From: Natronomonas gomsonensis
GTDB lineage: Archaea; Halobacteriota; Halobacteria; Halobacteriales; Haloarculaceae
DNA length: 64,000 bases
Assembly (NCBI RefSeq): GCF_013391635.1
Contig: NZ_JACAWU010000002.1
Coordinates: 248,001 to 312,000 of the forward strand
Reading direction: 5' to 3'
Part shown: one piece after another, positions 15,240-24,850 of the stretch
How the letters are laid out: each line of letters opens with the position of its first letter
Position numbering within the stretch: the stretch's first letter is position 1
Notes under the pieces: model-generated
What the model saw: only the letters and a program-made list of their open reading frames with translations
Told to the model about the DNA's origin: nothing
The model's database searches: none
Position numbers and translations under genes: made by a program

Positions 15240-16409
15240 ATGCGACTCGATGGCGTTCGCGTGCTCGACCTCACGCGACTGCTTCCCGGCCCGTACGCGA
15301 CGCAACTGCTCGCCGACTCCGGCGCCGACGTGGTGAAAATAGAGGACACCGGCTCGGGCGACTACGCACGACACATGCCGCCGACGACGGAGGCGGGTGT
15401 CGGTGCGGTCTTCGACGCCGTCAACCGTGGCAAGCGAAGCGTCGCACTCGACCTCAAAAGCGAGGGCGGCCGCGAGGTGTTCTACGCGCTCGTCGAAGAC
15501 GCCGACGTGGTCATCGAGAGTTTCCGCCCGGGCGTCACCGACCGACTCGGCGTCGACTACGAGACGCTCACGGAGTACCGCGAGGACCTCGTGTACTGCT
15601 CGCTGACGGGGTACGGACAGGAAGGGCCTCACGCCGACCGCGCCGGCCACGACCTCAACTACATCGGCCTGGCGGGACTGCTGGATATGACTCGCGACGG
15701 CGAGGAGGAGAAACCCCGGATGCCGGGGTATCAAATCGCCGATATGGCTGGGGGACTGCTGGCCGCCTACTCGGTGTGTTCGGCGCTGCTCTCGCGGGAA
15801 CTCGGCAACACCGGCGGGGAGTACCTCGACGTGGCGCTCACCGACGCCGTCGTCTCCTTCTCGCAGGCACTCGCTCCCCAAGCCCTCGCCGGGGACGACC
15901 CACGGCCGGGCGAGACGCCGCTGACCGGCGAGTACCCGTGGTACGACGTCTACGAGGCCGCCGACGGCAACTACGTGACCTTGGGCGCGCTCGAACCGCA
16001 GTTCTGGAGCGCGTTCTGTGAGGCCGTCGACCGCCCCGAGTTAATCGGCAAGCACATGACCAACGACCCCGCCGAACGGCAGGCGGTTCGGGAGGAACTC
16101 GAAGCCATCTTCGCCGAGCGAACGCGAGACGAGTGGGCCGAGACGATGGCCGACGTGGATGCCGCCGTCGACGGCGTGTACTCGCCGGCCGAGGCCTTCG
16201 AACACCCCCAAATCGAAGCCCGTGGGTACGTCGAACGGCCCGACGAGGGCTCTCCACGGGTCGGATTTCCGCTGTGTGGGTCCGATATCGAGCACTCCGC
16301 GACGGTCGACGTGCCGGGTCACGGCGAACACACCGACGAACTCCTCGAATCGGCGGGACTCTCCGATGGGGACATCGACCGCCTCCGCGAGGACGGCGCC
16401 GTCCGCTGA
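15240..16409 (+). CDS. Family III CoA transferase (CaiB/BaiF)
   Basis: The enzyme moves CoA between carboxylic acids, activating an acid without ATP. The 389-residue protein begins with RVLDLTRLLPGPYATQLLADSGADV, continues with the nucleotide-binding NRGKRSVALDL near 60, and carries the nucleophilic Asp in YLDVALTDAV near 194. It ends with the GEHTDELL helix common to the family. ATG at 15240 is supported by a TATA-like GGCTTATGTG about 28 nt upstream. The divergent acyl-CoA dehydrogenase suggests a pathway degrading a carboxylic acid, such as a carnitine-like, dicarboxylic or branched acid; the substrate is unknown. Confidence 0.9.
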   Translation: MRLDGVRVLDLTRLLPGPYATQLLADSGADVVKIEDTGSGDYARHMPPTTEAGVGAVFDAVNRGKRSVALDLKSEGGREVFYALVEDADVVIESFRPGVTDRLGVDYETLTEYREDLVYCSLTGYGQEGPHADRAGHDLNYIGLAGLLDMTRDGEEEKPRMPGYQIADMAGGLLAAYSVCSALLSRELGNTGGEYLDVALTDAVVSFSQALAPQALAGDDPRPGETPLTGEYPWYDVYEAADGNYVTLGALEPQFWSAFCEAVDRPELIGKHMTNDPAERQAVREELEAIFAERTRDEWAETMADVDAAVDGVYSPAEAFEHPQIEARGYVERPDEGSPRVGFPLCGSDIEHSATVDVPGHGEHTDELLESAGLSDGDIDRLREDGAVR

Positions 16410-16460
16410 CGGGCCGAAGTCGGCATAATCACTATACTCACCGCGTTCGTTCCTCCGGGC

Positions 16461-16649
16461 GTGACACACTGTCCGCACTGCAAGGAGGAGATGGAGGTAC
16501 CGAACGCGGCCACGATTCGCGTCGACGAGTTCTTCAGCGAGGAGGCTGGCGACATCGACGTCAGCGCCCAAGAGCACGTCCAGTTGGAGTGTCCCAACTG
16601 CGAGGCCGTCCTCGGCTATCTGGCCGTCGGCGCGGCGGCGGGGGGCTGA
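16461..16649 (+). CDS. Small zinc-ribbon protein, tandem copy 1
   Basis: The 62-residue protein has CPHC at residues 4-7 and CPNC near 44-47, a clean four-Cys zinc ribbon. The middle (TIRVDEFFSEEAGDIDVSA) and the C-terminal VLGYLAVGAAAGG match the next gene, so the two are tandem duplicates. It starts with GTG at 16461 and its stop is one nucleotide before the ATG of copy 2. The partner (nucleic acid or protein) is unknown. Confidence 0.75.
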   Translation: MTHCPHCKEEMEVPNAATIRVDEFFSEEAGDIDVSAQEHVQLECPNCEAVLGYLAVGAAAGG

Positions 16650-16650
16650 G

Positions 16651-16854
16651 ATGAAGTGTCTCGACTGTGGCGCCGACAACGATACGCCCGCCGGCAAGCA
16701 GATACTGCTCGAAGAGATATTCGATGGCAATGTCGACGTCGACGCTGGCGCCCAACAGCACACCCAACTGGAGTGTCGCGAGTGCGGTGCAGTGTTGGGG
16801 TATCTCGGTTCCGCGGCGGCTATCGGTTCCAGCAACGTCCGCGGCTACTACTGA
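16651..16854 (+). CDS. Small zinc-ribbon protein, tandem copy 2
   Basis: The 67-residue paralogue of the preceding gene has CLDC at 3-6 and CREC near 42-45, with the shared segment ILLEEIFDGNVDVDAGAQQH and ending VLGYLGSAAAIGSSNVRGYY. Coupled translation with copy 1 implies the two are made in equal amounts, possibly as a heterodimer. Confidence 0.75.
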   Translation: MKCLDCGADNDTPAGKQILLEEIFDGNVDVDAGAQQHTQLECRECGAVLGYLGSAAAIGSSNVRGYY

Positions 16855-16869
16855 ACATCGGTCGACACC

Positions 16870-17772
16870 TCAACTGACGCCGGCACCGGCCAACTCGGCG
16901 AGTGCCCGTCGTTTCAACAGCACGAAGCCGAAGAACACGACTGCGAATCCCACGACTGAGAGCGGGCTGATGGTCTCGCCGAGGAGGATGACGCCGGCGA
17001 CGGTGGCGACGACGGGGACGAGGTAGGCGACGAGGCTCGTCTCGAAGGCCCCGCGCTCTTCGAGCAAGGTGAAGTAGATGACGAAGGCGATGGCCGTCGA
17101 GAACACGCCGAGGTAGACGACCGCCCCGAGCGCCGTTGGGGCGGTAATCGCTCCCGTCGGGACTTCGCCGACGGCGAGACTGCCGAGATGCAACGTCACG
17201 CCGCCGAGCAACATCGACCATCCGGTGAGTGCGACCCGCTCCATCGTCGGGCCGGCCCGCTGGACCAACACGCCGCCCAAGGCGACGCTCACCACCTGTC
17301 CAACGATGATGAGCCGACCGACGGTGTCGCCAGCCAGCAGGTTCTGGGGGTCCGGTTGGACGATGAGACCGATTCCGAGAAACCCGAGGGCGACGCCGAT
17401 GGACCCGGCCATCGAGAGCCGTTCACCCAGCAGGCCGAGGGCCCACAGCGCGGTGGCGATGGGGACGAGCGCCTGTAGGATGGCGGCGACGCCGCTCGGG
17501 ACGGTCTGTTGGCCGATGAACAGCAGTCCATTACCGGCGACCAGAAAGAGACCGCCGCCGACGATGGCCTCGGCGTTGTTGCTTCCGACGGGGCGCCAAC
17601 TGTCGGTCGTCAGAACTGCGTAGCCGAGCAGTAGAACCGCCGCAACGTCGTAGCGGAAGGCGGCGAACAGCAGAGGTGGGATGTAATCGAGGCCGACGGT
17701 GATAGCGGGAAACGACAGCCCCCACATCGTCGCAAGCGTCGCGAACAAGGCCGTTGCGTAGAGCCGTGACAC
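16870..17772 (-). CDS. EamA/DMT family transporter
   Basis: This 300-residue integral membrane protein has ten predicted helices in two EamA repeats. Repeat 1 contains TMWGLSFPAI near 15 and the typical FRYDVAAVLLL near 40; repeat 2 begins around residue 150 and ends ETISPLSVVGFAVVFFGFVLL. Members export amino acids or other metabolites. The start is GTG at 17772, giving MSRLYATAL. It is followed convergently by the zinc-ribbon pair and lies downstream of, and on the same strand as, the TPP enzyme gene. Confidence 0.87.
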   Translation of the reverse strand: MSRLYATALFATLATMWGLSFPAITVGLDYIPPLLFAAFRYDVAAVLLLGYAVLTTDSWRPVGSNNAEAIVGGGLFLVAGNGLLFIGQQTVPSGVAAILQALVPIATALWALGLLGERLSMAGSIGVALGFLGIGLIVQPDPQNLLAGDTVGRLIIVGQVVSVALGGVLVQRAGPTMERVALTGWSMLLGGVTLHLGSLAVGEVPTGAITAPTALGAVVYLGVFSTAIAFVIYFTLLEERGAFETSLVAYLVPVVATVAGVILLGETISPLSVVGFAVVFFGFVLLKRRALAELAGAGVS

Positions 17773-17845
17773 GATGTCGAGTAGCGGTCGTCGCGTGAAA
17801 TCGCTGGCGTTTCGAGATGACGAAGAGGAGACCGAAGCGAGTCGG

Positions 17846-19540
17846 TCAGTCGTGAACTAACACGTCGATGACGTCCGGTCCATCGCTGTTCAGCGCCTCC
17901 TCGTACACCTCGGGGAACTCCTCGGGCGTCTCGACGAGGTGGCCGCGAGCACCGTGGCTCTCGGCGTTCTTCGGGATGTCGACGTGGGGGTCGAAGTCCA
18001 TGCCGACGAACTCGTAGTCCTCTTCCTCACCGCCCATCATCTTCATCGTGTTGTCCTTGAGGATGCGGTAGTTGCGGTTGTCGGGGACGACGACGGTCAT
18101 ATCCAGGTCGTGACGGGCCGCCGTGTACATCGAGTGGGGGTAGTACAGATACGACCCGTCGCCGATGTAGCCGACGACGTTTCGGGGGTCGTCCTGCAGG
18201 GATTCGGCGAAGGCCGCGCCGACGGCGGCGGGCAGGCCGTAGCCGAGACCGCCGCCCTTGTTCGAGAGGTACTGTTCCGGTTCCATCGGGAATCGGGTGA
18301 GGAGGGCGAACTTCGAGGTGACGCCCTCGTCGACGATGTAGGTATCCGGGTCGACGGCTTTCATGTTGTCGACGAGTTCGGCCTTCGACGACCGGGTGTC
18401 GCCCTCGGGCGTCTCGTCCTCGCCGAGGTCCTTCATCGTCGCTTCGAGGCTGGCTTTCATCGTCTCGACGTAGTCGATGCGGGACTGTCGCTCTTCCTCG
18501 TCGAGATGGTCTTCGACGCGGTCGGCGATGGCGTCCATCACGCGGCCCGGGTCGCCGACGACGGCGGAATCGGCGGGGTGGTTCTTGCCGACCTCCCAGG
18601 GGTCGCTGGAGACATGAATCGTCGTCGTGTCCTCGGAGACGAGCGGGTTCTCGTGGTGCAACAGCGTCGTGTTGGTCGAGGTACCGACGAGCGCCAGCGT
18701 GTCGGTGTCCATCAGCATCGAGGCGATGCCCTCGTCGGGACCGATAAAGGAAATCCACTGCGGGTGGTCGGTCGGGTAGTTCACCTCGCTGGCGAGGATT
18801 TCGCCGTGGACGCGTGCCCCGGTCGCTTCGGCGAGTCGGACGGCGGCGTCGACGGCGTCTTTCCCCGCGCGGGCGACGTGGTCGCCCAACACGAGGACAG
18901 GCTGGTCGGCCTCGAGGAGTTGGTCGGCGGCGGCCTCGATTTGGGCCGGGTCGCCCCCACCGGCGTCGGGAATCGGGCCGAGTCGCTCGGGGTCGGCGTC
19001 CGTCTCGGTCATCATCACGTCGGCCGGCAGCGCGAGGAAGACGGGACCGGTCGGGGGCGTCAACGCGACGCGGAACGCCCGGCGGACGAGCATCGGCAAC
19101 GCGTCGATGTGGGTCACCTCCGCGGAGTACTTACAGAACTGCTCGACCATCCGTTCGAGGTCGCCGGTGAGGATGGGTTCCTCGTGGCGGAAGTCGAGTT
19201 CGTGGTTACCCGCCGTGACGACCATCGGGACGCCGCCGTACATCGCACCGAAGACGTTGCCGAGGCCGTGGGCGAGTCCGGGGGTGACGTGAAGGTTGGC
19301 GACGCCGACCGGACAGATGTCCGGGTCGTCGTCGGCGTGGTAGCGTCGGGTCGAGGCGTAGCCGGCGGCCATTCCCGTCGCTACGTCCTCCTGGAGTCCG
19401 AGGGCGTACTCGACGTCGCTTTCGGACAGCGCGTTCATGATGGGCAACTCGGTCGTTCCGGGGTTGCCGAAGACGTGTTCGACGCCGTACTGTTCGAGTG
19501 CGTCGACGAACAGGTCGGCCCCCGTGTAGGAGTCGGTCAT
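17846..19540 (-). CDS. Thiamine-diphosphate enzyme of the benzoylformate decarboxylase/acetolactate synthase class
   Basis: This 564-residue ThDP enzyme should cleave or join 2-oxo acids. The N-terminal PYR domain has EHVFGNPGTTELP near 20 and the essential Glu in LQEDVATGMAAGYA near 51. The central domain has VLVLGDHVARAG near 220. The C-terminal PP domain has GDGSYLYYPHSMYTA near 455, whose Asp and the later NYRILKDN form the ThDP-Mg site. The start GNPGTTELP loop resembles benzoylformate decarboxylase more than acetolactate synthase, and there is no FAD-type motif or small subunit. It lies downstream of the TAXI-TRAP transporter, which may bring in its substrate; it also has its own TATA-like ACTATTTAC around 19567. 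Confidence 0.85.
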   Translation of the reverse strand: MTDSYTGADLFVDALEQYGVEHVFGNPGTTELPIMNALSESDVEYALGLQEDVATGMAAGYASTRRYHADDDPDICPVGVANLHVTPGLAHGLGNVFGAMYGGVPMVVTAGNHELDFRHEEPILTGDLERMVEQFCKYSAEVTHIDALPMLVRRAFRVALTPPTGPVFLALPADVMMTETDADPERLGPIPDAGGGDPAQIEAAADQLLEADQPVLVLGDHVARAGKDAVDAAVRLAEATGARVHGEILASEVNYPTDHPQWISFIGPDEGIASMLMDTDTLALVGTSTNTTLLHHENPLVSEDTTTIHVSSDPWEVGKNHPADSAVVGDPGRVMDAIADRVEDHLDEEERQSRIDYVETMKASLEATMKDLGEDETPEGDTRSSKAELVDNMKAVDPDTYIVDEGVTSKFALLTRFPMEPEQYLSNKGGGLGYGLPAAVGAAFAESLQDDPRNVVGYIGDGSYLYYPHSMYTAARHDLDMTVVVPDNRNYRILKDNTMKMMGGEEEDYEFVGMDFDPHVDIPKNAESHGARGHLVETPEEFPEVYEEALNSDGPDVIDVLVHD

Positions 19541-19622
19541 GGTGCTACCTGCCGCGGCCGTCGGTAAATAGTTGATTCCGTCGGAAGTCGGCCGCTTTTA
19601 GTGGGTTCGTGGATGGTTCCTG

Positions 19623-21656
19623 TCATTGTCGAGAGGGAGTGACGACGGCCGGCAGTCGGCCGGTGTTCGCGAGTGCGAGCGTTAGGACGAGCAGTCCGGC
19701 CGTGCCGAGTTGCACCATCCGGGGACCGAACATCGCCCCGCCGGCGATGGCGAGGTAGACGATGCGGTGTGGCCACCCGAGGTCACTGGCGCCGTCGTAG
19801 CCGACCGTCGCGACGACGACGGCGACGGTGCCGGCCAACACGACGAGCAAATCGACGGGCGTCGACGACGACCACACGATGATGCCGTCGTTGGCGACGA
19901 ACGCGAAGGGGATGACGAACCCGGGGGCGCCGATGCGGAGTGCCTGCTTACACGACTGCAGGAAGTCCGAGTCGGCGATGCGGGCGCCGACGGCGACGGC
20001 GACGGCCACCGGCGGCGTAATCGCCGACAGCATCGCGAAGTAGAACACGAACATGTGTGCGGTCAGCGGTTGGATGGTGAAGGTCTCGCTCGTGGTCAGT
20101 GCCGGTGCGACGAGTGCTGCCACCACGATGTAGGCGGCGGGTGTCGGCATCCCCAGTCCGAAGAGGATGCTCGTCGCCATCGCCAACAGCAGGAGGACGA
20201 CGAGGATCCCGCCGGCTAACGCGAGCATCCGGAAACTGATACGAGCGCCGAGGCCGGTCTGTTCGACCATCGTGATGACGATGCCGAGCGAGGCGAGGAT
20301 GCCGACCAGCGGTGCCATGTCGACGGCACCCTGCCGGAGACCGTCGAAGGTCGTGACGGTGAAATCGACCGCAACCTCCGCCGGTGCATCGTCCTCGCGG
20401 TAGGCGTCGATGAGTCGCTTGAGAAGCGCCGAGGGGACGAGCGCGACGATGGTGTAGAACCCGGCGCTCAGCGGCGAGAAGCGCAACACGACGAGCGAGT
20501 ACAACAGGACGCCAAGCGGGATGACGTAGTGGATGCCGTCCAGCAGGATGCTCTTGTCGAAGGTTCCCTCGGCGTCGGTCGTCCAGTCGAACTTGTGAAT
20601 GATGAGGTGAATCGCGGCGCCGACACTGAAGTAGAACAGAAGCGCCGGAAAGAGGCCGGCTTTGACGACTTCGAGGTAGGGGATACCCAGGATGTCGGCC
20701 ATGAGGAAGGCGGCGACGCCCATAATCGGCGGCAGCATCTGGCCGCCGCTGGAGGCCACCGACTCGATGGCACACGCGAAGTCCTCGCGGACGCCCTGGT
20801 CCTTTATCATCGGAATCGTGAAGCTCCCGGTCGTCGCGGTGTTGGCCGCGGCGCTGCCTGTGATTGAACCCATTATCATGCTGCCGACGACGGCGACTTG
20901 GACGACGCCGGTTTCGAGGACGTTCCGCACCTCACGGCTGAGGTTCAACACGAGGTCCATCAGCCCGTAGGCTTTCGCCATGCCGGCGAACATCAGGAAG
21001 ATTGCGACGGCAGTCGTCCCGACTTCGAGGATGAAGCCGTAGACGCCCGTGAGGCCGATGGCACCGTTGCGGGCGACCTGCTGCCAGTCCATGCCGGTGT
21101 GATACAGCACGCCCGGCAGGTAGGGACCGACGAAGGCGTAGGCGATGCCGGCGACGACGACGCCGGCGATGACGTTGCCGTAGGCCCGTCGCGTCGCGTC
21201 GGTGACGAGCACCATCGCGGCGACGCCGACGTAGTAGTCGGTCGTCGTCCACCCGAAGATGGGTGCGTCGTCGAGCAGACGCGTGAAATTGAACTCGACG
21301 TATCCCGCCAAGGCGAGCGCCACGACGGCACCGGCGAGAAGCGTGACCACGTCGAGTGCCTTCCACGGTCCGTGTTCGAACAGCGACGACTCCGTGTCGT
21401 CGGGTTCGGCTTCGAGGCCGTCTCCACTTCGTTCGGCGACGTGCTTCTCCAGCAGTTGGACGAGGTAAAACAGCGCGACGCCGACCCCGAGGAAGATGTT
21501 CGCGAAGCGAACGCGCACCCAAAACAGGGTGTAGGCGTAGTAGATGGTGTACAGCGTCAGGAAGACGGCGAAGGCGTAGATGATGCTCCGCAGCCCCAAC
21601 TCGACCGGCGGTCGGTCGAGTCGCTCGCGGACGCCGAGTGGAGCCTCACGCTCCAT
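19623..21656 (-). CDS. TRAP transporter fused permease (4TM-12TM, TAXI type)
   Basis: The protein is the fused small and large membrane subunit of a TAXI-type TRAP transporter, driving substrate uptake with an ion gradient. Of 677 residues, the first 150 supply the DctQ-like helices. The remainder is DctM-like with the signature GSITGSAAANTATTGSFTIP near 265, QMLPPIMGVAAFLMADI near 300 and FGLGMPTPAAYIVVAAL near 495. It starts three nucleotides after the stop of the binding-protein gene, so both form one operon. Substrate unknown; TAXI systems are usually linked to dicarboxylates or 2-oxo acids. Confidence 0.92.
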   Translation of the reverse strand: MEREAPLGVRERLDRPPVELGLRSIIYAFAVFLTLYTIYYAYTLFWVRVRFANIFLGVGVALFYLVQLLEKHVAERSGDGLEAEPDDTESSLFEHGPWKALDVVTLLAGAVVALALAGYVEFNFTRLLDDAPIFGWTTTDYYVGVAAMVLVTDATRRAYGNVIAGVVVAGIAYAFVGPYLPGVLYHTGMDWQQVARNGAIGLTGVYGFILEVGTTAVAIFLMFAGMAKAYGLMDLVLNLSREVRNVLETGVVQVAVVGSMIMGSITGSAAANTATTGSFTIPMIKDQGVREDFACAIESVASSGGQMLPPIMGVAAFLMADILGIPYLEVVKAGLFPALLFYFSVGAAIHLIIHKFDWTTDAEGTFDKSILLDGIHYVIPLGVLLYSLVVLRFSPLSAGFYTIVALVPSALLKRLIDAYREDDAPAEVAVDFTVTTFDGLRQGAVDMAPLVGILASLGIVITMVEQTGLGARISFRMLALAGGILVVLLLLAMATSILFGLGMPTPAAYIVVAALVAPALTTSETFTIQPLTAHMFVFYFAMLSAITPPVAVAVAVGARIADSDFLQSCKQALRIGAPGFVIPFAFVANDGIIVWSSSTPVDLLVVLAGTVAVVVATVGYDGASDLGWPHRIVYLAIAGGAMFGPRMVQLGTAGLLVLTLALANTGRLPAVVTPSRQ

Positions 21657-21659
21657 GGC

Positions 21660-22760
21660 CTACTCCTCGTACCGTTCGAACTCGTCTTTCCAGACGCCGA
21701 TTTCCTCGTAGAAGTCGGCGGCGGCGGGGTGGAACGGGATTCCCTCGTACATGTCGCTGACCCAGTACTCCGGTTCGGCGTGATAGCCCAGCAGGGCGTT
21801 GAACTCCGAGAGGTTCTCTCGGTTCTCGTACAGCGTCTCCAGCAGCGCGTAGACCGCGTCGTAATCGAGGTCGTGTCGGCTGATGAAGTTGTACGCGAAC
21901 GTAATCGAGGGGATGGTGTCGGAGGCGTAATCGTAGCCCTCGAAGGAGGTCATATCAACGTCCTGAATCAGCAGACTGTCGTCGTCACGCATCGACTGGA
22001 CGGCGTCCTCGGGCCAATCGAGCAGTCGGAGGTCGACGCTGCCCTTCATCTCTTGGACCCAGCCGGGTTCGATGTCGCCGTTGAGGATGGTGATCGCGGC
22101 GGCGTCGATGCGACCCTCGCTGAAGGCACCGCCCAACTCGCCGTAGCCGACGCTGACGCGCTCGTAGCCGTCGACAGCGTACTCGAGGCCGTGTTCCAGC
22201 GCCGGGGCCGTCCCGGAACCGCGCGGCGTCGGAACGACGCGGCTGTCGGATTCGATGTCGGTCACCGAGGTCCAGTCGGCGTTGGCCGTGGCGAAAATCC
22301 ACGGGAGGTTGTACAGGTGGAACACCTGTACGGGGTCGTAGCCCAGGTCGTCGAACGGCGCTTCTCCCTGTCGGAGTCGCGCGGCGGTCCAGTTCTGAAT
22401 GTAGCCGATGTCGGTCTCCTCGCGGTCGAGTCGGGCGACGTTGGCGTCGGTCCCCTCGCTGGGTCGGGCGTCGATGCTGACGGAGCCGTCGCTGTGTTCC
22501 TCGACGGCCGCCGAGAGGCCCTGGCTCGCTGCGTACGCGGTCGTACTCGACCCCGACGTCGTCATCACGAGGTTGCCGTCCGAGCCGGGGGCGGAACCGC
22601 CGTTGCCGCCGTTCCCGTTGCCGTTACCGTTTCCGTTGCCATTACCACCGTTGCCACCGTTGCCGCCGGTACATCCTGCAAGCGCGAACGCTCCAGCACC
22701 GAGGCCGGTCGTTGCGAGAAACCGTCGACGTGTCGATTGTCGTGGCTTTTGGTCTGCCAT
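21660..22760 (-). CDS. TAXI family TRAP substrate-binding lipoprotein
   Basis: This is the extracytoplasmic binding component of the transporter encoded next. The Tat signal STRRRFLATTGL at 9-20 and lipobox LAGC at 27-30 predict a folded, lipid-anchored export product. A Gly/Asn low-complexity linker (about residues 32-55) tethers the mature domain. VMTTSGSSTTAYAASQGLS near 63 and the VVPTPRGSGTAPALEHGLEY segment near 165 are typical of TAXI proteins. ATG at 22760 is preferred to 22808, as it puts the twin Arg at the right distance. It is the first gene of the operon; a perfect palindrome lies 19-35 nt upstream. Confidence 0.92.
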   Translation of the reverse strand: MADQKPRQSTRRRFLATTGLGAGAFALAGCTGGNGGNGGNGNGNGNGNGNGGNGGSAPGSDGNLVMTTSGSSTTAYAASQGLSAAVEEHSDGSVSIDARPSEGTDANVARLDREETDIGYIQNWTAARLRQGEAPFDDLGYDPVQVFHLYNLPWIFATANADWTSVTDIESDSRVVPTPRGSGTAPALEHGLEYAVDGYERVSVGYGELGGAFSEGRIDAAAITILNGDIEPGWVQEMKGSVDLRLLDWPEDAVQSMRDDDSLLIQDVDMTSFEGYDYASDTIPSITFAYNFISRHDLDYDAVYALLETLYENRENLSEFNALLGYHAEPEYWVSDMYEGIPFHPAAADFYEEIGVWKDEFERYEE

Positions 22761-22778
22761 ACAGTCGCAAAACGACCC

Positions 22779-22795
22779 CGGGGTTAAGAACCCCG
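22779..22795. promoter_or_regulatory. Perfect palindrome upstream of the TAXI-TRAP operon
   Basis: CGGGGTT (22779-22785), a three-base AAG centre, then AACCCCG (22789-22795) form an exact seven-base inverted repeat. It lies between the likely TATA region (about 22805-22820) and the ATG, where a repressor would block transcription. The operator role is inference. Confidence 0.55.
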
Positions 22796-22921
22796 CGTGA
22801 ATCTTCAACTATCAAAAAGTTCCTAACAGTTTGGGGGTTCGCCAATTCTACTGGAGAACAATGGTAGGATTTGGAGCGATATGGGAAACACCGGTAAAAT
22901 AAAAGCCGAACGGGAGGGCCG

Positions 22922-23923
22922 TCAACGCGGCTGTAGTGCTCGCATCGTCGACTCGATCTGTTCGAGATTCGCTGCCCGTGGGAAGGACACCGAGACGGCT
23001 TCGACGCCCTCCACGTCGGTGAATCGCTCGAAGTGTTCGCGGGCACCCTCGGGCGTGCCCCAGACGACCAACTGCTCCAGGAGGTCGTCGGGCAGCGCCG
23101 CCATCGCGGCCTCGCGGTCGCCGTCCTGGTAGTTGTCGTAGATAGCGTGGGCGACCTCCTCGTGGCCCTGTCGGGCGAGGTTGTCGCGGTAGTACGTTCC
23201 CATACCGCCGAGGTAGAAGACGGCGTGCTGTTTGGCGAGCCGTTTCGCCTCCGCTTCGTCCTCCAGGGCACAACAGGTCAACGACAGCGTGACGCGCTGT
23301 TCGGAGCGGTCGCGGTCGCCCATCTCCGATCCGCGTTCGAAGTCCTCCAGCCGGTCCCGGAGCCCCTCGCGGGTCAACATCAGCGCGTGCCAGCCGTCGG
23401 CGAACCGGCCGGCGAGTTCGACCGCTTTCGGACCCATTCCAGCCGTCTCGACGGGCGGAACCGGGTCGGGAGCCTCACAGCGCAGTCGGAACCCTTCGAG
23501 GTCGAAGTACTCCCCGTCGTACTCGACTTCCTCGCCGGAGAGAACCTGCTTGACGATGTCGACGGTCTCCCGCGTCCGACGGAGGGGATTGCCGAACTCC
23601 GCGCCGTGCCAGTTCTCGATGACGATGGGACCGGAGGGGCCGAGGCCGAGGCGGAATCGGCCCTCCGAGACCTCCTGTAGCGTCGCCGCGCTCTGGCCGA
23701 TGAGCGCGGGTGAGCGGGAGTACACCGGCATAATCGAGGTGCCGATGTCGACGGTTTCGGTTTCGCGGGCGATACAGGTGAGCGTCGTCACGGCATCGCG
23801 CCCCCATGTTTCGGGGAGCCACGCGGTGTCGTAGCCCAACTCCTCGCCGAGTTGGGCCTGTTCGACGAGCGCGTCGACGCTCGGCTGTGCGGCGACCGGG
23901 AGGAACACGTCGCGTTCGGTCAT
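22922..23923 (-). CDS. LLM-class F420-dependent oxidoreductase
   Basis: This 333-residue luciferase-like TIM-barrel enzyme is expected to use coenzyme F420, the common hydride carrier in haloarchaea. Characteristic segments are LGYDTAWLPETWGRDAVTTL near 30, IMPVYSRSPALIGQSAATLQ near 65, GRFRLGLGPSGPIV near 88 and AGMGPKAVELAGRFADGW near 155. It closely fits a haloarchaeal LLM subfamily I recall as TIGR04024. It is seven nucleotides downstream of an SDR gene on the same strand, so the two probably act in one redox pathway; the substrate is unknown. Confidence 0.87.
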   Translation of the reverse strand: MTERDVFLPVAAQPSVDALVEQAQLGEELGYDTAWLPETWGRDAVTTLTCIARETETVDIGTSIMPVYSRSPALIGQSAATLQEVSEGRFRLGLGPSGPIVIENWHGAEFGNPLRRTRETVDIVKQVLSGEEVEYDGEYFDLEGFRLRCEAPDPVPPVETAGMGPKAVELAGRFADGWHALMLTREGLRDRLEDFERGSEMGDRDRSEQRVTLSLTCCALEDEAEAKRLAKQHAVFYLGGMGTYYRDNLARQGHEEVAHAIYDNYQDGDREAAMAALPDDLLEQLVVWGTPEGAREHFERFTDVEGVEAVSVSFPRAANLEQIESTMRALQPR

Positions 23924-23930
23924 GGGGAAC

Positions 23931-24707
23931 TCACAGTTGGGAGTCCTCTAACGGCGGGACGCCCTGTGCCGTAATCGTTTCGCCGACGATGTAGGAGGAG
24001 GCGTCGCTGGCGAGGAACTGGACGATATCGGCTATCTCCTCCGGGAGGCCCATCTCCTTGGCGATGTCGCTGCGGTCGACATCGGCGGGGTCGATGCCCA
24101 TCTGAGAGGCGACGCCCGCAGTGCCGACGAGTCCCGGAGCGATGCAGTTGACGCGGATGTCGTGGTCGGCGTAGTTCGCCGACAACGACGTGGTGAGGTT
24201 GACGACGGCGGCCTTGGCGGCGCCGTAGTGGCTCATGTACTGAGAGCCCATCGTCCCCGCGACGCTGGCGAAGTTGATAATGGTGCCCCCAGACTCCTGT
24301 TTCTGCATCTGCTGGCCGGCGACCTGGGCGCCGTGGAAGGTGCCGTGGAGGTTGATGTCGACGATGGTCTTCCAGCCGTTCTCGGAGATGTCGTCGAAGC
24401 CGGCCATGAAGGAGGCGCCGGCGTTGTTCACCATGCAGTCGACGCTACCGAACTCCTCGACGGTGGCCTCGATGAGCGCCTCGACGCTGTCGCGGTCGCG
24501 AACGTCGCACTCGACGGCGATGGCCTCGCCGGGCCGGTCGCTGTCGTTGATTTCGGCGGCGACCTCGTCGATTTTCTCCTGTGTCCGGGAGGTGACGACG
24601 ACGTTCGCGCCGTCGTCGGCGAACCGCTTTGCGGTGACGGCGCCGATACCCTGACTCGACCCCGTGATGACTGCCGTCTTGCCCTCGACGCTGAACTGCT
24701 CTAACAT
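23931..24707 (-). CDS. Short-chain dehydrogenase/reductase (classical SDR)
   Basis: This 258-residue classical SDR has the cofactor loop TGSSQGIGAV at 15-24, the NNAG motif near 92, the catalytic Ser (NFASVAG near 143) and YGAAK near 158. The SRTQ after the second strand (Arg at the adenine-ribose position) suggests NADPH. The C-terminus (IVGETITAQGVPP) replaces the usual 'DGG' end. It forms a two-gene operon with the F420-type oxidoreductase downstream. Substrate not determinable. Confidence 0.88.
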   Translation of the reverse strand: MLEQFSVEGKTAVITGSSQGIGAVTAKRFADDGANVVVTSRTQEKIDEVAAEINDSDRPGEAIAVECDVRDRDSVEALIEATVEEFGSVDCMVNNAGASFMAGFDDISENGWKTIVDINLHGTFHGAQVAGQQMQKQESGGTIINFASVAGTMGSQYMSHYGAAKAAVVNLTTSLSANYADHDIRVNCIAPGLVGTAGVASQMGIDPADVDRSDIAKEMGLPEEIADIVQFLASDASSYIVGETITAQGVPPLEDSQL

Positions 24708-24850
24708 CGATACTCACGCGCCGCGTTGACGCCGGTGTTGGCTGCTGTCATGTGACGCCTGATCCGTTTCGAGGGGACGTTAATAAAGGTAAGTCCGGTC
24801 GGTAGTATTTTGAACATTGGAAGACGTAATCGACAGCTATTAAAACAAAC

